Assembly: GCA_020846275.1 (NCBI GenBank) | Contig: JADLEG010000300.1 | Span: 62,001 to 126,000, forward strand | Direction: 5' to 3' | From: Alphaproteobacteria bacterium | GTDB lineage: Bacteria > Pseudomonadota > Alphaproteobacteria > JAEULC01 | Length of the DNA stretch: 64,000 bases | Shown: piece after piece, positions 43,293 to 51,899 of the stretch | Layout: every line of letters begins with the position of its first letter | Position numbering within the stretch: the stretch's first letter is position 1 | Made by a program: the position numbers and the translations under genes | Notes under the pieces: model-generated | What the model saw: only the letters and a program-made list of their open reading frames with translations | Databases searched by the model: none | What the model was told of the DNA's origin: nothing

Positions 43293-44167
43293 ACCCGGCG
43301 CGCCGCCATCCGCCCGAACAGGCCCTGCGGGCGCAGCATCAACACCGCGATCAACAGCGCCAGCGAGAAGGCGTTCTGCAACTGGCCGCCGAAGCGGAAG
43401 GCGGCGAACATCGCCGCCACGCCCACCAGCGGGCCGCCGATCAGCGCGCCCAGGTTGTTGCCCAGCCCGCCGACGACCGCGGCGATGAAGCCGTTCAGCA
43501 CGTAGCTGATGCCGCTATCGGCGGAGATCTTGATCACCGGCGCGGCGACGAAGCCGGATGAGCCGACGATCAGGCCGCTGATGGCGAAGGAAAGTATCTG
43601 CAGGCGCCGCACCTGGATGCCCGCGGCGCGCGCGGCGTCGAGGTCCTGCGACAGGGCGCTCATGGCGAGTCCGGTCTGGGTGCGGGAATGAAACCAGCGC
43701 AGCACGACGTACCAGAAGACCGCGCAGGCCACGGCGAGCAGGTAGCTCATCGGCGTGCGGGTGCCGAACAGCGGGAAATTCGGGAACGGGCTGCGCACGT
43801 TGAGCGCGAACGGTCCCTGCCAGACCAGGATGACCGCCCCGATCATGACCGAAACCGCCATCGTCGTGATCAGCCAGGAATGCTGCTCGACCGACGACCT
43901 GAGCGGCAGCAGCGTGATCCATCCCTGCAGCGCCAGGAATGCCGCCACCAGCAGCGCCGAGAGCGGCAGCGATACCAGCCAGTGGATCGGCTCGGGATCG
44001 CCGGGCAGCAGCAGGTAGGCGCAAAGCCCGCCCATCACGAGCAGGTTGCCTTGGGCGAAGTTCAGGATGCCGCTGGAATTGCAGACGACGTTGAAGCTCA
44101 TCGCGACGAGCGAGAACACGGCGCCGACGCCGACGCCGCGGACCAGGATGATGACGAGTTCGTCCAT
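43289..44167 (-). CDS. livH: LIV-type ABC importer permease (LivH-like)
   Basis: A 292-residue permease with about eight transmembrane segments. FNVVCNSSGILNFAQGNLLV and GGLGNNLGALIGGPLVGV are the LivH hallmarks. It is preceded by the binding protein (64-bp gap with a hairpin) and followed by the LivM-LivG fusion. Confidence 0.92.
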   Translation of the reverse strand: MDELVIILVRGVGVGAVFSLVAMSFNVVCNSSGILNFAQGNLLVMGGLCAYLLLPGDPEPIHWLVSLPLSALLVAAFLALQGWITLLPLRSSVEQHSWLITTMAVSVMIGAVILVWQGPFALNVRSPFPNFPLFGTRTPMSYLLAVACAVFWYVVLRWFHSRTQTGLAMSALSQDLDAARAAGIQVRRLQILSFAISGLIVGSSGFVAAPVIKISADSGISYVLNGFIAAVVGGLGNNLGALIGGPLVGVAAMFAAFRFGGQLQNAFSLALLIAVLMLRPQGLFGRMAARRV

Positions 44168-44212
44168 CGCTGCGCTTTTCCGGGAGGGGCCCGCGACCCG
44201 GCCGGGCGGCCG

Positions 44213-44229
44213 GGCCGCAGGCTGCGGCC
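44213..44229 (-). other. Hairpin directly after LIV binding-protein gene
   Basis: GGCCGCA and TGCGGCC form a 7-bp stem with a 3-base loop, starting two bases past the binding-protein stop codon. It matches the position of hairpins in the other importer operons of this window. No U-run follows. Confidence 0.5.
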
Positions 44230-44231
44230 GA

Positions 44232-45416
44232 TCAGCAGCCGGTGCGCTGCTGGATCCCGCCTTCGCCCAGCTTGTCGGGATGGACGACGGCGAGCGCGTC
44301 CGGCCCGATCAGGAAGTGCGTCTGCTTATTGGCGGCGAGGCCCGAGTTGATGCCGTTGAACTTCCCGGCATTCTGCTCGATGAACGCCGCGACCGTGGGA
44401 CCGTCGGTCTTGCCGCCGGTGCCTTCGACTGCCCATTTCAGGATGTAGACGGCGTCGTACCACAGCGACAGGTAGTTCAGCGGCAGCCGGTCGGCGGCCG
44501 CGGGCTTGTGGGCGCGGACCTTGGTGACGAAATCCTTGAAGCGGTCCGAGATCGGCTGGCCCTGGCAGAAGCTGAAGCCGTTGTAGTTGAGGCCGGTGGT
44601 GTTGCGGAACGCGTCCTTGCCGGCGATCTTCAGCGCCGGCGCCGACAGCGCGACGCCGTAGCTGCCCGAGACCTTCACGTCCCACCCGAGCTCGCCAAGC
44701 GTCTTCAGCACATTTCCGGTGTCGTCACCGTTGCTGGTGAACAACAGCACCGCGTCGGGATTGCCGCGCTTGAGGTCCAGCAGTTGCGGCGTCATGTCCT
44801 TGGCGCCGTACTGGAAATCCTGCACGCCCGTGAGCTTCATGTTGCGGGCGGCAAGCTCCGCCTTGATCGCCTCGACGGCCGTCTTCGCCTGCGCGCCGGC
44901 GTCCGAAATGACGGCGGCCGACTTGGCCTTCAGCCCGACCTGCGCGTAGTTCACCATCTTCTTGGCCTGCGCCTCGGCGTTGGCAAGCATGCTGAAGCTG
45001 TAGGGCGCGACTTCGGGCGTCAGCTTCTCGGTGCCGCTTACATTGACGCTGGGAATCTTCGCTTCGATCAGCAGCGGCAGCACGGCGAGCGTGACCTGGC
45101 TGTAGGTCGGCCCGACCATCAGCTCGACCTTTTCCTGGTGGACCAGGCGCTTGGCCTCCCCGACGCCGATCGTCGCATCGGTCTGGTAGTCCGCCATGAA
45201 CAACTGGATCTGGCGTCCGCCGATCCCGCCGGCGGCGTTGATCTCCTTCACGGCGAGTTCCACGCCGACCTGCGCCGCCTCGCCGATCGGCCCGGCGCCC
45301 GTGATCGGCAGCATGGCGCCGACCTTGACCGGAGTGCCCGTCTGGGCTTCCGCGCCCGGCCCCCCGATCGCCAGCGCCGCTACGGCGACGGCGCCCATCC
45401 TCAACAGTCTCCTCAT
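44232..45416 (-). CDS. LIV-type ABC importer binding protein (Peripla_BP_6)
   Basis: A 394-residue periplasmic protein. Signal peptide ends near AEAQ (about residue 25), then VKVGAMLPITGAGPIGEAAQ and VKEINAAGGIGGRQIQLF, typical of the LivK/urea/aromatic-acid binding family. It links the importer to the upstream hyuB, hyuA, Rieske and NicX-like genes, so the ligand is probably their ring substrate. Confidence 0.9.
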   Translation of the reverse strand: MRRLLRMGAVAVAALAIGGPGAEAQTGTPVKVGAMLPITGAGPIGEAAQVGVELAVKEINAAGGIGGRQIQLFMADYQTDATIGVGEAKRLVHQEKVELMVGPTYSQVTLAVLPLLIEAKIPSVNVSGTEKLTPEVAPYSFSMLANAEAQAKKMVNYAQVGLKAKSAAVISDAGAQAKTAVEAIKAELAARNMKLTGVQDFQYGAKDMTPQLLDLKRGNPDAVLLFTSNGDDTGNVLKTLGELGWDVKVSGSYGVALSAPALKIAGKDAFRNTTGLNYNGFSFCQGQPISDRFKDFVTKVRAHKPAAADRLPLNYLSLWYDAVYILKWAVEGTGGKTDGPTVAAFIEQNAGKFNGINSGLAANKQTHFLIGPDALAVVHPDKLGEGGIQQRTGC

Positions 45417-45460
45417 CCCCGTTCTCCCCTCCATTGGATCATGGCCCAAATTTCTTGGCG

Positions 45461-47455
45461 CTAGGCCCCGAAGCGCATCGAGAGTTCCTGCAAGACCCGG
45501 TCGACCTCGGCAGCTCCGCGGCTGTCGATCGGCAACAGCTTCATCTCGGTCCAGGCCGTTTCCTTGGCGGTCGCCCGCAGCCGCGCGGGAATGCGCGCCA
45601 GCCACCGGCCGATGGCCTGCGCCACCGCTCCCCATTCCTTTTCCCAGGCGCTGCGCCCCGAGCCAAGATCGATCCCGTGGCGGCTCGTGCCGGCGCGTCG
45701 CAGTGCTGCCGTCCCGGCCAGGTCGATCGCCCGGTCCTTGATCGCGACGCCATAGGCCGTGCGCGCCCGCTCGACCGAGACCAGCCCATCCATGACGTCG
45801 CGATGGACATGGCCGGGGTCGCGCGCGAACGGGCTGCCATAGCCGCCGCCGCCGGCGCCGCGGATGGTCATCACGGCATCGGGCGAGGGACGGAACACGC
45901 TGGCCTTGGCGATGTCGCGCCGGCCGCGCCGGTCGACCACCGTGGTTTCGCCCAGCGTGCCGGCGCCGCCGCCGGCCACACCCCAGGGCTGGAACTTGTA
46001 GCGCTCCTTGCCGCGCATCACGATCGAGGCGTTTGGATGCTCCACCGCGATGGCGTATTCGACGCCGAACCCGCCGCGCCACTGCCCCGGCCCCTCGGAA
46101 TCCGGCAGGATGGCGAAGCGGTGCACCAGCACCGGCATCTCCGATTCCAGCACCTCGGCCGGCACGTTCCTGAGGTAGCCGGTCGGATAGTCGATGCCGG
46201 TGACGCCGTCCGCCAAGGGGCCGCCGCCGGTGCCGCCCTGGACCGGGTTGGCGACCGCGACCTGCAGCCGCCCGCTCGCCAGGTCGATCGTCGAGATCAA
46301 GGTGACCGCGATCTCGCCGGCGCCGGCGGCCGGCAGCTTGCCGGGCAGGGCGGTGCTCATCGCGCCCAGTACCGCGTCATGCGCGCGCATCGCGGTCAGG
46401 AACCGCATGCCGCAGGACGCCGGGAACGACGCGTTCACGATGGAATGCTCGGGCAGCACCAGCTCGATGCAGCGCACGATGCCGGCGTTGAGGTGCAGCC
46501 CTTCCACCTGCGTCACGATGAAGTTCATGATCGCCAGCGACAGGAAGGGGTGGTGGCGCTGGCTTCCGGTGGGCAGGTTGAGCGCCGCCTGCACCTGCGG
46601 GTCCGAGCCGGTGTAGTCCAGCACCACCGTGCCGTCACCGGTGGACCGCACCGTCACCGTCATCTTCACCGGCACGTCGGAGACGAAATCGTCCTCCAGA
46701 TAGTCGGTGAAGCTGTAATCGCCCTTGGGGATCGTGCGCAGCACGGCCCGCGCGCGCTGCTCGGTGCGGTCGAGCGTGCCGCGCATCGCATCCTGCACCT
46801 GCGCCAGGCCGTACTTGTCGATCAGCCGCATGATGCGCTGCTCGCCCACCTTGAGCGAGGACACCAGCGCCCCGATGTCGCCCCAGTTCAGCGACGGGAT
46901 GCGGCAGTTGTCGGCGATGATGTTCCAGATTTCCTCGTCGATCTTCCCGCGCCGGAACAGCTTCACCGGGCGCAGCCGCAGGCCTTCCTGGTACACCTCG
47001 CTGCTCTTCATGTCGGTGCTGCCGGGCACGGAGCCGCCGACATCCGAGCAGTGCATGAACGCCCAGGCGAAGCACACCAGCCGGTCGCCGTGGAAGATCG
47101 GCTTGAACAGATAGTAGTCCGGCAGATGCATCACCATCCCCCGCGTGAAATACGGGTCGTTGGTGATCATCACGTCGCCGGGCGCCCAGTCGTCGAACGC
47201 CATCGTCCCAGGGCTCATCGGGATGCCCAGCAGCGCGGTGACGCCGGTGGAATGCGGATAGGCGAACACCTCGCCCTCGTTCGTCACGAGCGCCGCCGCG
47301 TAGTCCTGGGTTTCCTTGATGAACGTCGTATGCGCGGCGCGCAGCACGATGCTCGACATCTCCTCGGTGATGGCGCGGAAATGGTTGGCGAGGATCTCGC
47401 TCAGGATGACCGATTTCGCATCGGCCCGGTCGACGGTATCGGTGACCCCAATCAT
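45461..47455 (-). CDS. hyuB: Hydantoinase B/oxoprolinase family subunit
   Basis: A 664-residue HyuB-type subunit. The N-terminal SEILANHFRAITEEMSSIVL and the motifs NDPYFTRGMVMHLPD and AFMHCSDVGGSVPGS (metal-site region) are present, as is GGTGGGP and RGAGGGGYG later. Together with HyuA it forms ATP-dependent hydantoinases, 5-oxoprolinases or acetone-type carboxylases. It is about 100 residues longer than many HyuB proteins, with a C-terminal helical tail. It lies 9 bp after hyuA. Confidence 0.9.
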   Translation of the reverse strand: MIGVTDTVDRADAKSVILSEILANHFRAITEEMSSIVLRAAHTTFIKETQDYAAALVTNEGEVFAYPHSTGVTALLGIPMSPGTMAFDDWAPGDVMITNDPYFTRGMVMHLPDYYLFKPIFHGDRLVCFAWAFMHCSDVGGSVPGSTDMKSSEVYQEGLRLRPVKLFRRGKIDEEIWNIIADNCRIPSLNWGDIGALVSSLKVGEQRIMRLIDKYGLAQVQDAMRGTLDRTEQRARAVLRTIPKGDYSFTDYLEDDFVSDVPVKMTVTVRSTGDGTVVLDYTGSDPQVQAALNLPTGSQRHHPFLSLAIMNFIVTQVEGLHLNAGIVRCIELVLPEHSIVNASFPASCGMRFLTAMRAHDAVLGAMSTALPGKLPAAGAGEIAVTLISTIDLASGRLQVAVANPVQGGTGGGPLADGVTGIDYPTGYLRNVPAEVLESEMPVLVHRFAILPDSEGPGQWRGGFGVEYAIAVEHPNASIVMRGKERYKFQPWGVAGGGAGTLGETTVVDRRGRRDIAKASVFRPSPDAVMTIRGAGGGGYGSPFARDPGHVHRDVMDGLVSVERARTAYGVAIKDRAIDLAGTAALRRAGTSRHGIDLGSGRSAWEKEWGAVAQAIGRWLARIPARLRATAKETAWTEMKLLPIDSRGAAEVDRVLQELSMRFGA

Positions 47456-47464
47456 CGCCTTGCC

Positions 47465-49525
47465 CTAGGAATGCGTCATCAGGATGGAGCCGCTCTCCAT
47501 CACTTCGGCCTGCCAGCGCGGCGGCACCAAGAGCGTGGTGTCGAGCTGGTCGATGATGGCCGGCCCGGCGACGCGGTCGCCGGCGCCCAATGACGCGCGG
47601 TCCAGCGTGCTGGCCGTGTGCAGCTTGCCGGCGATCCGCACGCGGCGGCTGCCCTTGACGGCGCTGCCGCTGCTGCGGCCGGCGCGCAATTGGCGCGGGC
47701 GCGGCATCACGCCCACCGCGCGCGCCCGGATCTCCTTGACCCACAAATCGGCCCGGTCGTTGGTGTGGCCGTAGATCGCGCGATAGGTTTCGGCAAACAA
47801 CCCGGCCAGCGCCGCCGTGTCGTTGCGCAGCAAGACGTCGCGCGGCACCGGCACGGTCACGTCATAGCCCTGTCCTTCGTAGCGCATGTCGGCGGAGAAC
47901 GTGATGCGGACCTCGCCCATCGGCAGCGCGGCCGCTTCCTCGCCGAGCCACCGCCGCGCATCGTCCTCGAGCTGCCGGCAGGTGTCGCCTAGTTCGCTGC
48001 TCGCCAGTTCGCTGAGCAGCCGGTAGGTGGGGGCGATCAGGTCGCCCTGCACGTCCGAATAGGCGGCACCCAGGGCGCTCAGCGCACCGGGCGTCTGCGG
48101 CACCAGCACCCGGTCGACATAAACCTCTTCCGCCAGCAGGGCGCCGATCAGCGGGCCGGCGCCGCCGAACGGCACCAGCGAGAATTCCGGCGCGTCGATA
48201 CCGCGCCGCGCCAGGACATGGCTGGTTTCCGCCGCCATGATGGCGATCGCGATCGAGATGGCGCCGTCGGCGATCGCCTCGACATCCAGGCCCATGGACT
48301 TCGCAAGCGGCGACAGGGCCTTGCGGGCCTCGGAGAGCCGCAGCGGTATCCGCCCGCCCAGGCGCTGTCCGTCGTCGAGCCAGCCCGCCACCAGCATCGC
48401 GTCGGTGAGCGAGGGCGTGGTCGAGCCCTTGCCGTAGCAGGCCGGGCCGGGATCGGCCCCGGCGCTGCGGGGCCCCACCTTCAAGGCGCCGGTTTCGTCG
48501 ACCCAGACGATCGAGCCTCCGCCGGCGCCGACGCTGGACACGGCGATGCTCGGCAGCAGCAGCGGGAATTCGGCGATGTGTTCCTCGGTGCTCAGCACCG
48601 GCTGGCCATGGCGCACGCAGCCGACATCGGCGCTGGTGCCGCCGACATCGATCGTGATCAGGTCGGCATCGTCCCAGCCGCAATCGCGCGCGACGGCGGC
48701 GGCCGCGGCCACGCCCGCGGCCGGGCCCGACAGCAGCGCCGACACCGGCTGGCGCAGGATGGTGCGCGCGCGCTGCATCCCGCCGTTGGAGCGGGTCACC
48801 CGCGGCTCGGTGCCGATGCCGCGCGCGGCCGTGCCGCCGACCAGGTCTTCCAGGTAGCGCTCGACCGGCGGCCGCACATAGGCATTGACCGCCGCCGTGA
48901 CCGCGCGTTCGTACTCGCGCGCCTGCGGCCAAACCTCGCAGGACAGTTCGACCGGCATGTCCGGCAGGATCGCCTTGATCACCTCGCGCGCGCGCCGCTC
49001 ATGCGCGGGATTGCGGTAGCTGTGCAGGAACGACACCAGCAGCAAGGCCGCTCCGTCCGCCGCCAGTTCCTTCGCCGCCTTCGCCAGCGCAGCCTCGTCG
49101 AGCGGAACCCGCTCGCGGCCGGAAGCGTCCAGCCGGCCGGGCACGCCGCGGATCATGCCGCGCGGAATCAGCGGCACCAGGCGACGCGAGTCGTAGCGCA
49201 TGGGATGGGGGATCGCGAGGCGCCCCAGCTCGAACACGTCGCGGAACCCGTCGGTCGTGATCATGCCCAGCCGCGCCCCGCGGCGCTCGATCAGCGCGTT
49301 GACCGCGATCGTGCTGCCGTGGGTGTGCTGCAGGCCCGCGAGATGCGCCGGCGTCAGGCCGAGGGCGGACACGATCTCGTCCAGTCCGGTCAGGGTGGCC
49401 TCGGCGGGCCGCGCCGGCGTGCTCGGCATCTTGAAGCAGTGAAGCTGTCCGCGATCGTCGAACACCACCATGTCCGTGAACGTGCCGCCGACGTCGACAC
49501 CAAGATGCACGGAACTGCTCGACAT
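47465..49525 (-). CDS. hyuA: Hydantoinase A/oxoprolinase family subunit
   Basis: A 686-residue ATP-binding subunit of the ASKHA fold. It shows GVDVGGTFTDMVVFDDRG at the N-terminus, HGSTIAVNALIERRG near 70 and LITIDVGGTSADVG near 290. With HyuB it hydrolyses cyclic amides or imides with ATP, or carboxylates ketones. The ATG at 49525 is preferred over a TTG two codons earlier. Context with a Rieske oxygenase and NicX-like protein favours ring-amide hydrolysis in an N-heterocycle pathway. Confidence 0.9.
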   Translation of the reverse strand: MSSSSVHLGVDVGGTFTDMVVFDDRGQLHCFKMPSTPARPAEATLTGLDEIVSALGLTPAHLAGLQHTHGSTIAVNALIERRGARLGMITTDGFRDVFELGRLAIPHPMRYDSRRLVPLIPRGMIRGVPGRLDASGRERVPLDEAALAKAAKELAADGAALLLVSFLHSYRNPAHERRAREVIKAILPDMPVELSCEVWPQAREYERAVTAAVNAYVRPPVERYLEDLVGGTAARGIGTEPRVTRSNGGMQRARTILRQPVSALLSGPAAGVAAAAAVARDCGWDDADLITIDVGGTSADVGCVRHGQPVLSTEEHIAEFPLLLPSIAVSSVGAGGGSIVWVDETGALKVGPRSAGADPGPACYGKGSTTPSLTDAMLVAGWLDDGQRLGGRIPLRLSEARKALSPLAKSMGLDVEAIADGAISIAIAIMAAETSHVLARRGIDAPEFSLVPFGGAGPLIGALLAEEVYVDRVLVPQTPGALSALGAAYSDVQGDLIAPTYRLLSELASSELGDTCRQLEDDARRWLGEEAAALPMGEVRITFSADMRYEGQGYDVTVPVPRDVLLRNDTAALAGLFAETYRAIYGHTNDRADLWVKEIRARAVGVMPRPRQLRAGRSSGSAVKGSRRVRIAGKLHTASTLDRASLGAGDRVAGPAIIDQLDTTLLVPPRWQAEVMESGSILMTHS

Positions 49526-49538
49526 CACCAATTGCCCT

Positions 49539-50684
49539 TCACTGCGCCGCGATGCTGGCGAGATAGTCGTTGATCATATGATGAATGGGTTCCTCGAGGC
49601 GCGCAAATGGTCCGGGTACGAACATGCGCGAGTCGACACCATTTTGAAGCGATTCGAGCATTGCGCGATCCTCCTCGACGATCGATTCAAGGAAGCGGCG
49701 GACCAACTGGGATTTTTCTTTTTGGTCGGGACGGTCGAACGCGCCGGCGGGGAGCAGCGAGTAGACGATGAGGCGCGATCGGTCCTCGCCGAGCGGCCAT
49801 GTCACCCACATCCGCTGGCTTTCCGAACGGGCGGCATAGTTCATGTTCGGGCCAAGAAAGCCAAGCATCGCGAAGTTCGGGCCGCGGTCGGCAATCCAGG
49901 GCATCATGTCGAACAACAGCTTGCCATCCGGTGTCGTCGGCGCAGCCTCGCCGACGAAGCTGAAACCGCCGCCGGGCAGAAGGATGAAGCTGTACCGCTC
50001 CTTGTCGCCCTTGTACGAGCCGCCGAAGGTCTTCGCGTGGATCGTCCCCACGTGATAGATGTCCATCAGGTTCTCGCAGGCGAACTTCCAATTGCAGTTC
50101 AGGTCGATCACCAGCTTGTCGGACAGCCGGCAATCCTGCGGCTGGAGGAAGCCGAACTGCCCCGCGAAAGGCGCGATCGACTCTTCAAGCGTGGGCGCGT
50201 TCGCGTCGAAGCACACGAAAATCCAGCGCTGCCAAGTCCCCACGCGCAGCGCGGGCAGCCGGCACGCGGCCTGATCGAAATTGGTGCCGCGCATCAACGG
50301 TGCGCCGATCAACCGACCGGTTAGGTCGTAGACCCACGCATGATACGGGCAGGAGAAGTGCTTGGCGTTGCCCGCACCGTGCGCGACCTCGACGCCGCGA
50401 TGGCGGCAGACGTTCGACAGCGCGGCGATCCTTCCCTGTTCGTCGCGAACGACCAGCACCGGCTCGTCGATGACTCGCAGCGTAAGATAGTCGCCGGCGT
50501 TGGCGATTTCTTCCTCCCGGCCCACGCACAGCCAGCGCTTCATGTAGAGCGCTTCCTTCTCGCGCTGGAAGACGGCCGGCGACGTGTAGTAGTGCCCGGG
50601 AAGGTGCCGCGCGTCCGGCCGGGCAGCCCGCGTCGCGTCCTCCCTGGCGTTCGTCTCGCTTCGGATCGGCACGGGGATCGACAT
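49539..50684 (-). CDS. Rieske ring-hydroxylating oxygenase, alpha subunit
   Basis: A 381-residue oxygenase. The Rieske [2Fe-2S] ligands are C93-x-H95 and C112-x2-H115. The mononuclear iron ligands lie in ENLMDIYHVGTIH (D208, H211, H216), with a later EEDR region. It hydroxylates or demethylates ring compounds with O2 and electrons from a separate reductase; no reductase or ferredoxin gene is in this operon. ATG at 50684 preferred over TTG two codons earlier. Follows the NicX-like gene by 45 bp. Confidence 0.92.
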   Translation of the reverse strand: MSIPVPIRSETNAREDATRAARPDARHLPGHYYTSPAVFQREKEALYMKRWLCVGREEEIANAGDYLTLRVIDEPVLVVRDEQGRIAALSNVCRHRGVEVAHGAGNAKHFSCPYHAWVYDLTGRLIGAPLMRGTNFDQAACRLPALRVGTWQRWIFVCFDANAPTLEESIAPFAGQFGFLQPQDCRLSDKLVIDLNCNWKFACENLMDIYHVGTIHAKTFGGSYKGDKERYSFILLPGGGFSFVGEAAPTTPDGKLLFDMMPWIADRGPNFAMLGFLGPNMNYAARSESQRMWVTWPLGEDRSRLIVYSLLPAGAFDRPDQKEKSQLVRRFLESIVEEDRAMLESLQNGVDSRMFVPGPFARLEEPIHHMINDYLASIAAQ

Positions 50685-50729
50685 CGTCAACCTCGTCCTC
50701 GCATCATGACGGGCGATCCATCGGCCCCG

Positions 50730-51773
50730 TCACGCAGCGGATTCCGCGCGATAGAGAGCCTTCTCCAGATCGCGCAGGGCCGGCGGGTGGACCAGCTCGC
50801 CATCCGCGATAAGCTGTACGTCGTCGACCCACAGCGATTGCGTGGTGATGACGGCGTCGGGATGGTTTTCGCCACCACCCGGCTGCCACCACGGAATGCC
50901 CAGGCCGATCGCGTTGCTTCCCACCGCGCGAATGTCCTCGATGAATGACTGGCCGGTGAAGCGCGCCTGCGGATGGAAGCCGTGGGAGAAGTGGATCACC
51001 CGGCCGTATTCGCCGCTGCCCGCCCGGCGCAAGGCGCGGTCCATGATGCGGCGATGGCCTCCGCCGCCGCTCACCTCGCGGATCAACCCGTCCACGCGAA
51101 GGATCATCGGCTCGGCGATCGGGCCGTAGAATTCGTGAAAGGCGGATTCGACGACAATGGTCCCGACGACCGAGTCGGGCTCGGGATAGATCACCGTCGA
51201 ACCTGGCACGGTATATGTACCCGGCTGATTGCCATGCCGTGGCTTCTTCGTCGCCGGCTTGGCGATCGCAAACCGTACATCCGTTCCCTTGCTCGTCCGG
51301 ACGTGGCAGAGCTTGCCGATTGCGCTGGCGACGGCAATGTCCAGGCTCTGCTGTACCGCGAACAGCCGATCAAGGCTGGCCGTGCCGAACACGCGCCTGA
51401 GGCCGGCGATCCCGATATCGCCCAACAGGATATAGCGCGCCCGTCCGGCCTCCATGGCGTCGGCATGGACCTGCGAGCCCGCCAGATAGGGAAACGTCAG
51501 GTCGATCCAGACGTCGCAGGCCTTGGCCGCGGCTGCCAGCGTGTCCGCAATGTGGGAATCGGCAAGCTTGCCCTGGAAGGGCAGCCTGGGAATGATCATG
51601 ACGGCGGGCTTGGCACGAATGGTTTCGCAGGCGGCGAGAAATCCGTCCGCGAGGCGCCGGTCGCCTTCGTCATCCAATGTGACCAGGACGACCTGCCCGG
51701 GCGCGACGCACAGATAGTCCCGAAGGACGATATCGATCGCGCCGCTCAAGGGCATCGTGTGCACCCGTCCCAT
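50730..51773 (-). CDS. NicX-like (M29-fold) metalloprotein, putative ring-cleaving dioxygenase
   Basis: A 347-residue protein resembling 2,5-dihydroxypyridine 5,6-dioxygenase NicX, which has 350 residues and an M29-aminopeptidase fold. The metal triad is kept as H261-x42-H304-x-D306 (in RVIHFSHGF and ENHPD), where NicX has H-x52-H-x-D; the following SLWVDDVQLIADGEL also aligns. NicX opens a hydroxylated pyridine ring with Fe(II) and O2. The ATG at 51773 is fixed by a strong AAGGAGG site. An M29-type peptidase is the alternative reading. The Rieske and HyuAB neighbours favour the dioxygenase. Confidence 0.75.
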   Translation of the reverse strand: MGRVHTMPLSGAIDIVLRDYLCVAPGQVVLVTLDDEGDRRLADGFLAACETIRAKPAVMIIPRLPFQGKLADSHIADTLAAAAKACDVWIDLTFPYLAGSQVHADAMEAGRARYILLGDIGIAGLRRVFGTASLDRLFAVQQSLDIAVASAIGKLCHVRTSKGTDVRFAIAKPATKKPRHGNQPGTYTVPGSTVIYPEPDSVVGTIVVESAFHEFYGPIAEPMILRVDGLIREVSGGGGHRRIMDRALRRAGSGEYGRVIHFSHGFHPQARFTGQSFIEDIRAVGSNAIGLGIPWWQPGGGENHPDAVITTQSLWVDDVQLIADGELVHPPALRDLEKALYRAESAA

Positions 51774-51815
51774 AGCCTCCTTGGACGCTTGCCGCGCCGC
51801 CGTGAAGCGACGCAA

Positions 51816-51880
51816 TTCCGTTTTCCGGAACTTTATGTCCAATAATGAAAATGATGCCAGACGAAGTCCGAAACGGTCAA
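51816..51880 (-). promoter_or_regulatory. Candidate promoter and IclR operator before NicX-like gene
   Basis: On the minus strand TTGACC (51875-51880) and CATCAT (51851-51856) are 18 bp apart. Just downstream is the inverted repeat TTCCG-N5-CGGAA (51816-51830), the type of palindrome IclR proteins bind. It sits between the IclR gene and the catabolic genes it would control. Assignment by eye only. Confidence 0.45.
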
Positions 51881-51899
51881 GGCAATTGCGCCCGGCGAT

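Noticed and set aside
41595..43505. A 636-codon plus-strand frame opposite the LivM-LivG fusion
   Set aside because: Antisense shadow with His/Arg/Asp/Gln-rich low-complexity composition and no motif.
45434..47593. A 719-codon plus-strand frame opposite hyuB
   Set aside because: Antisense shadow; hyuB on the minus strand has clear family motifs throughout.
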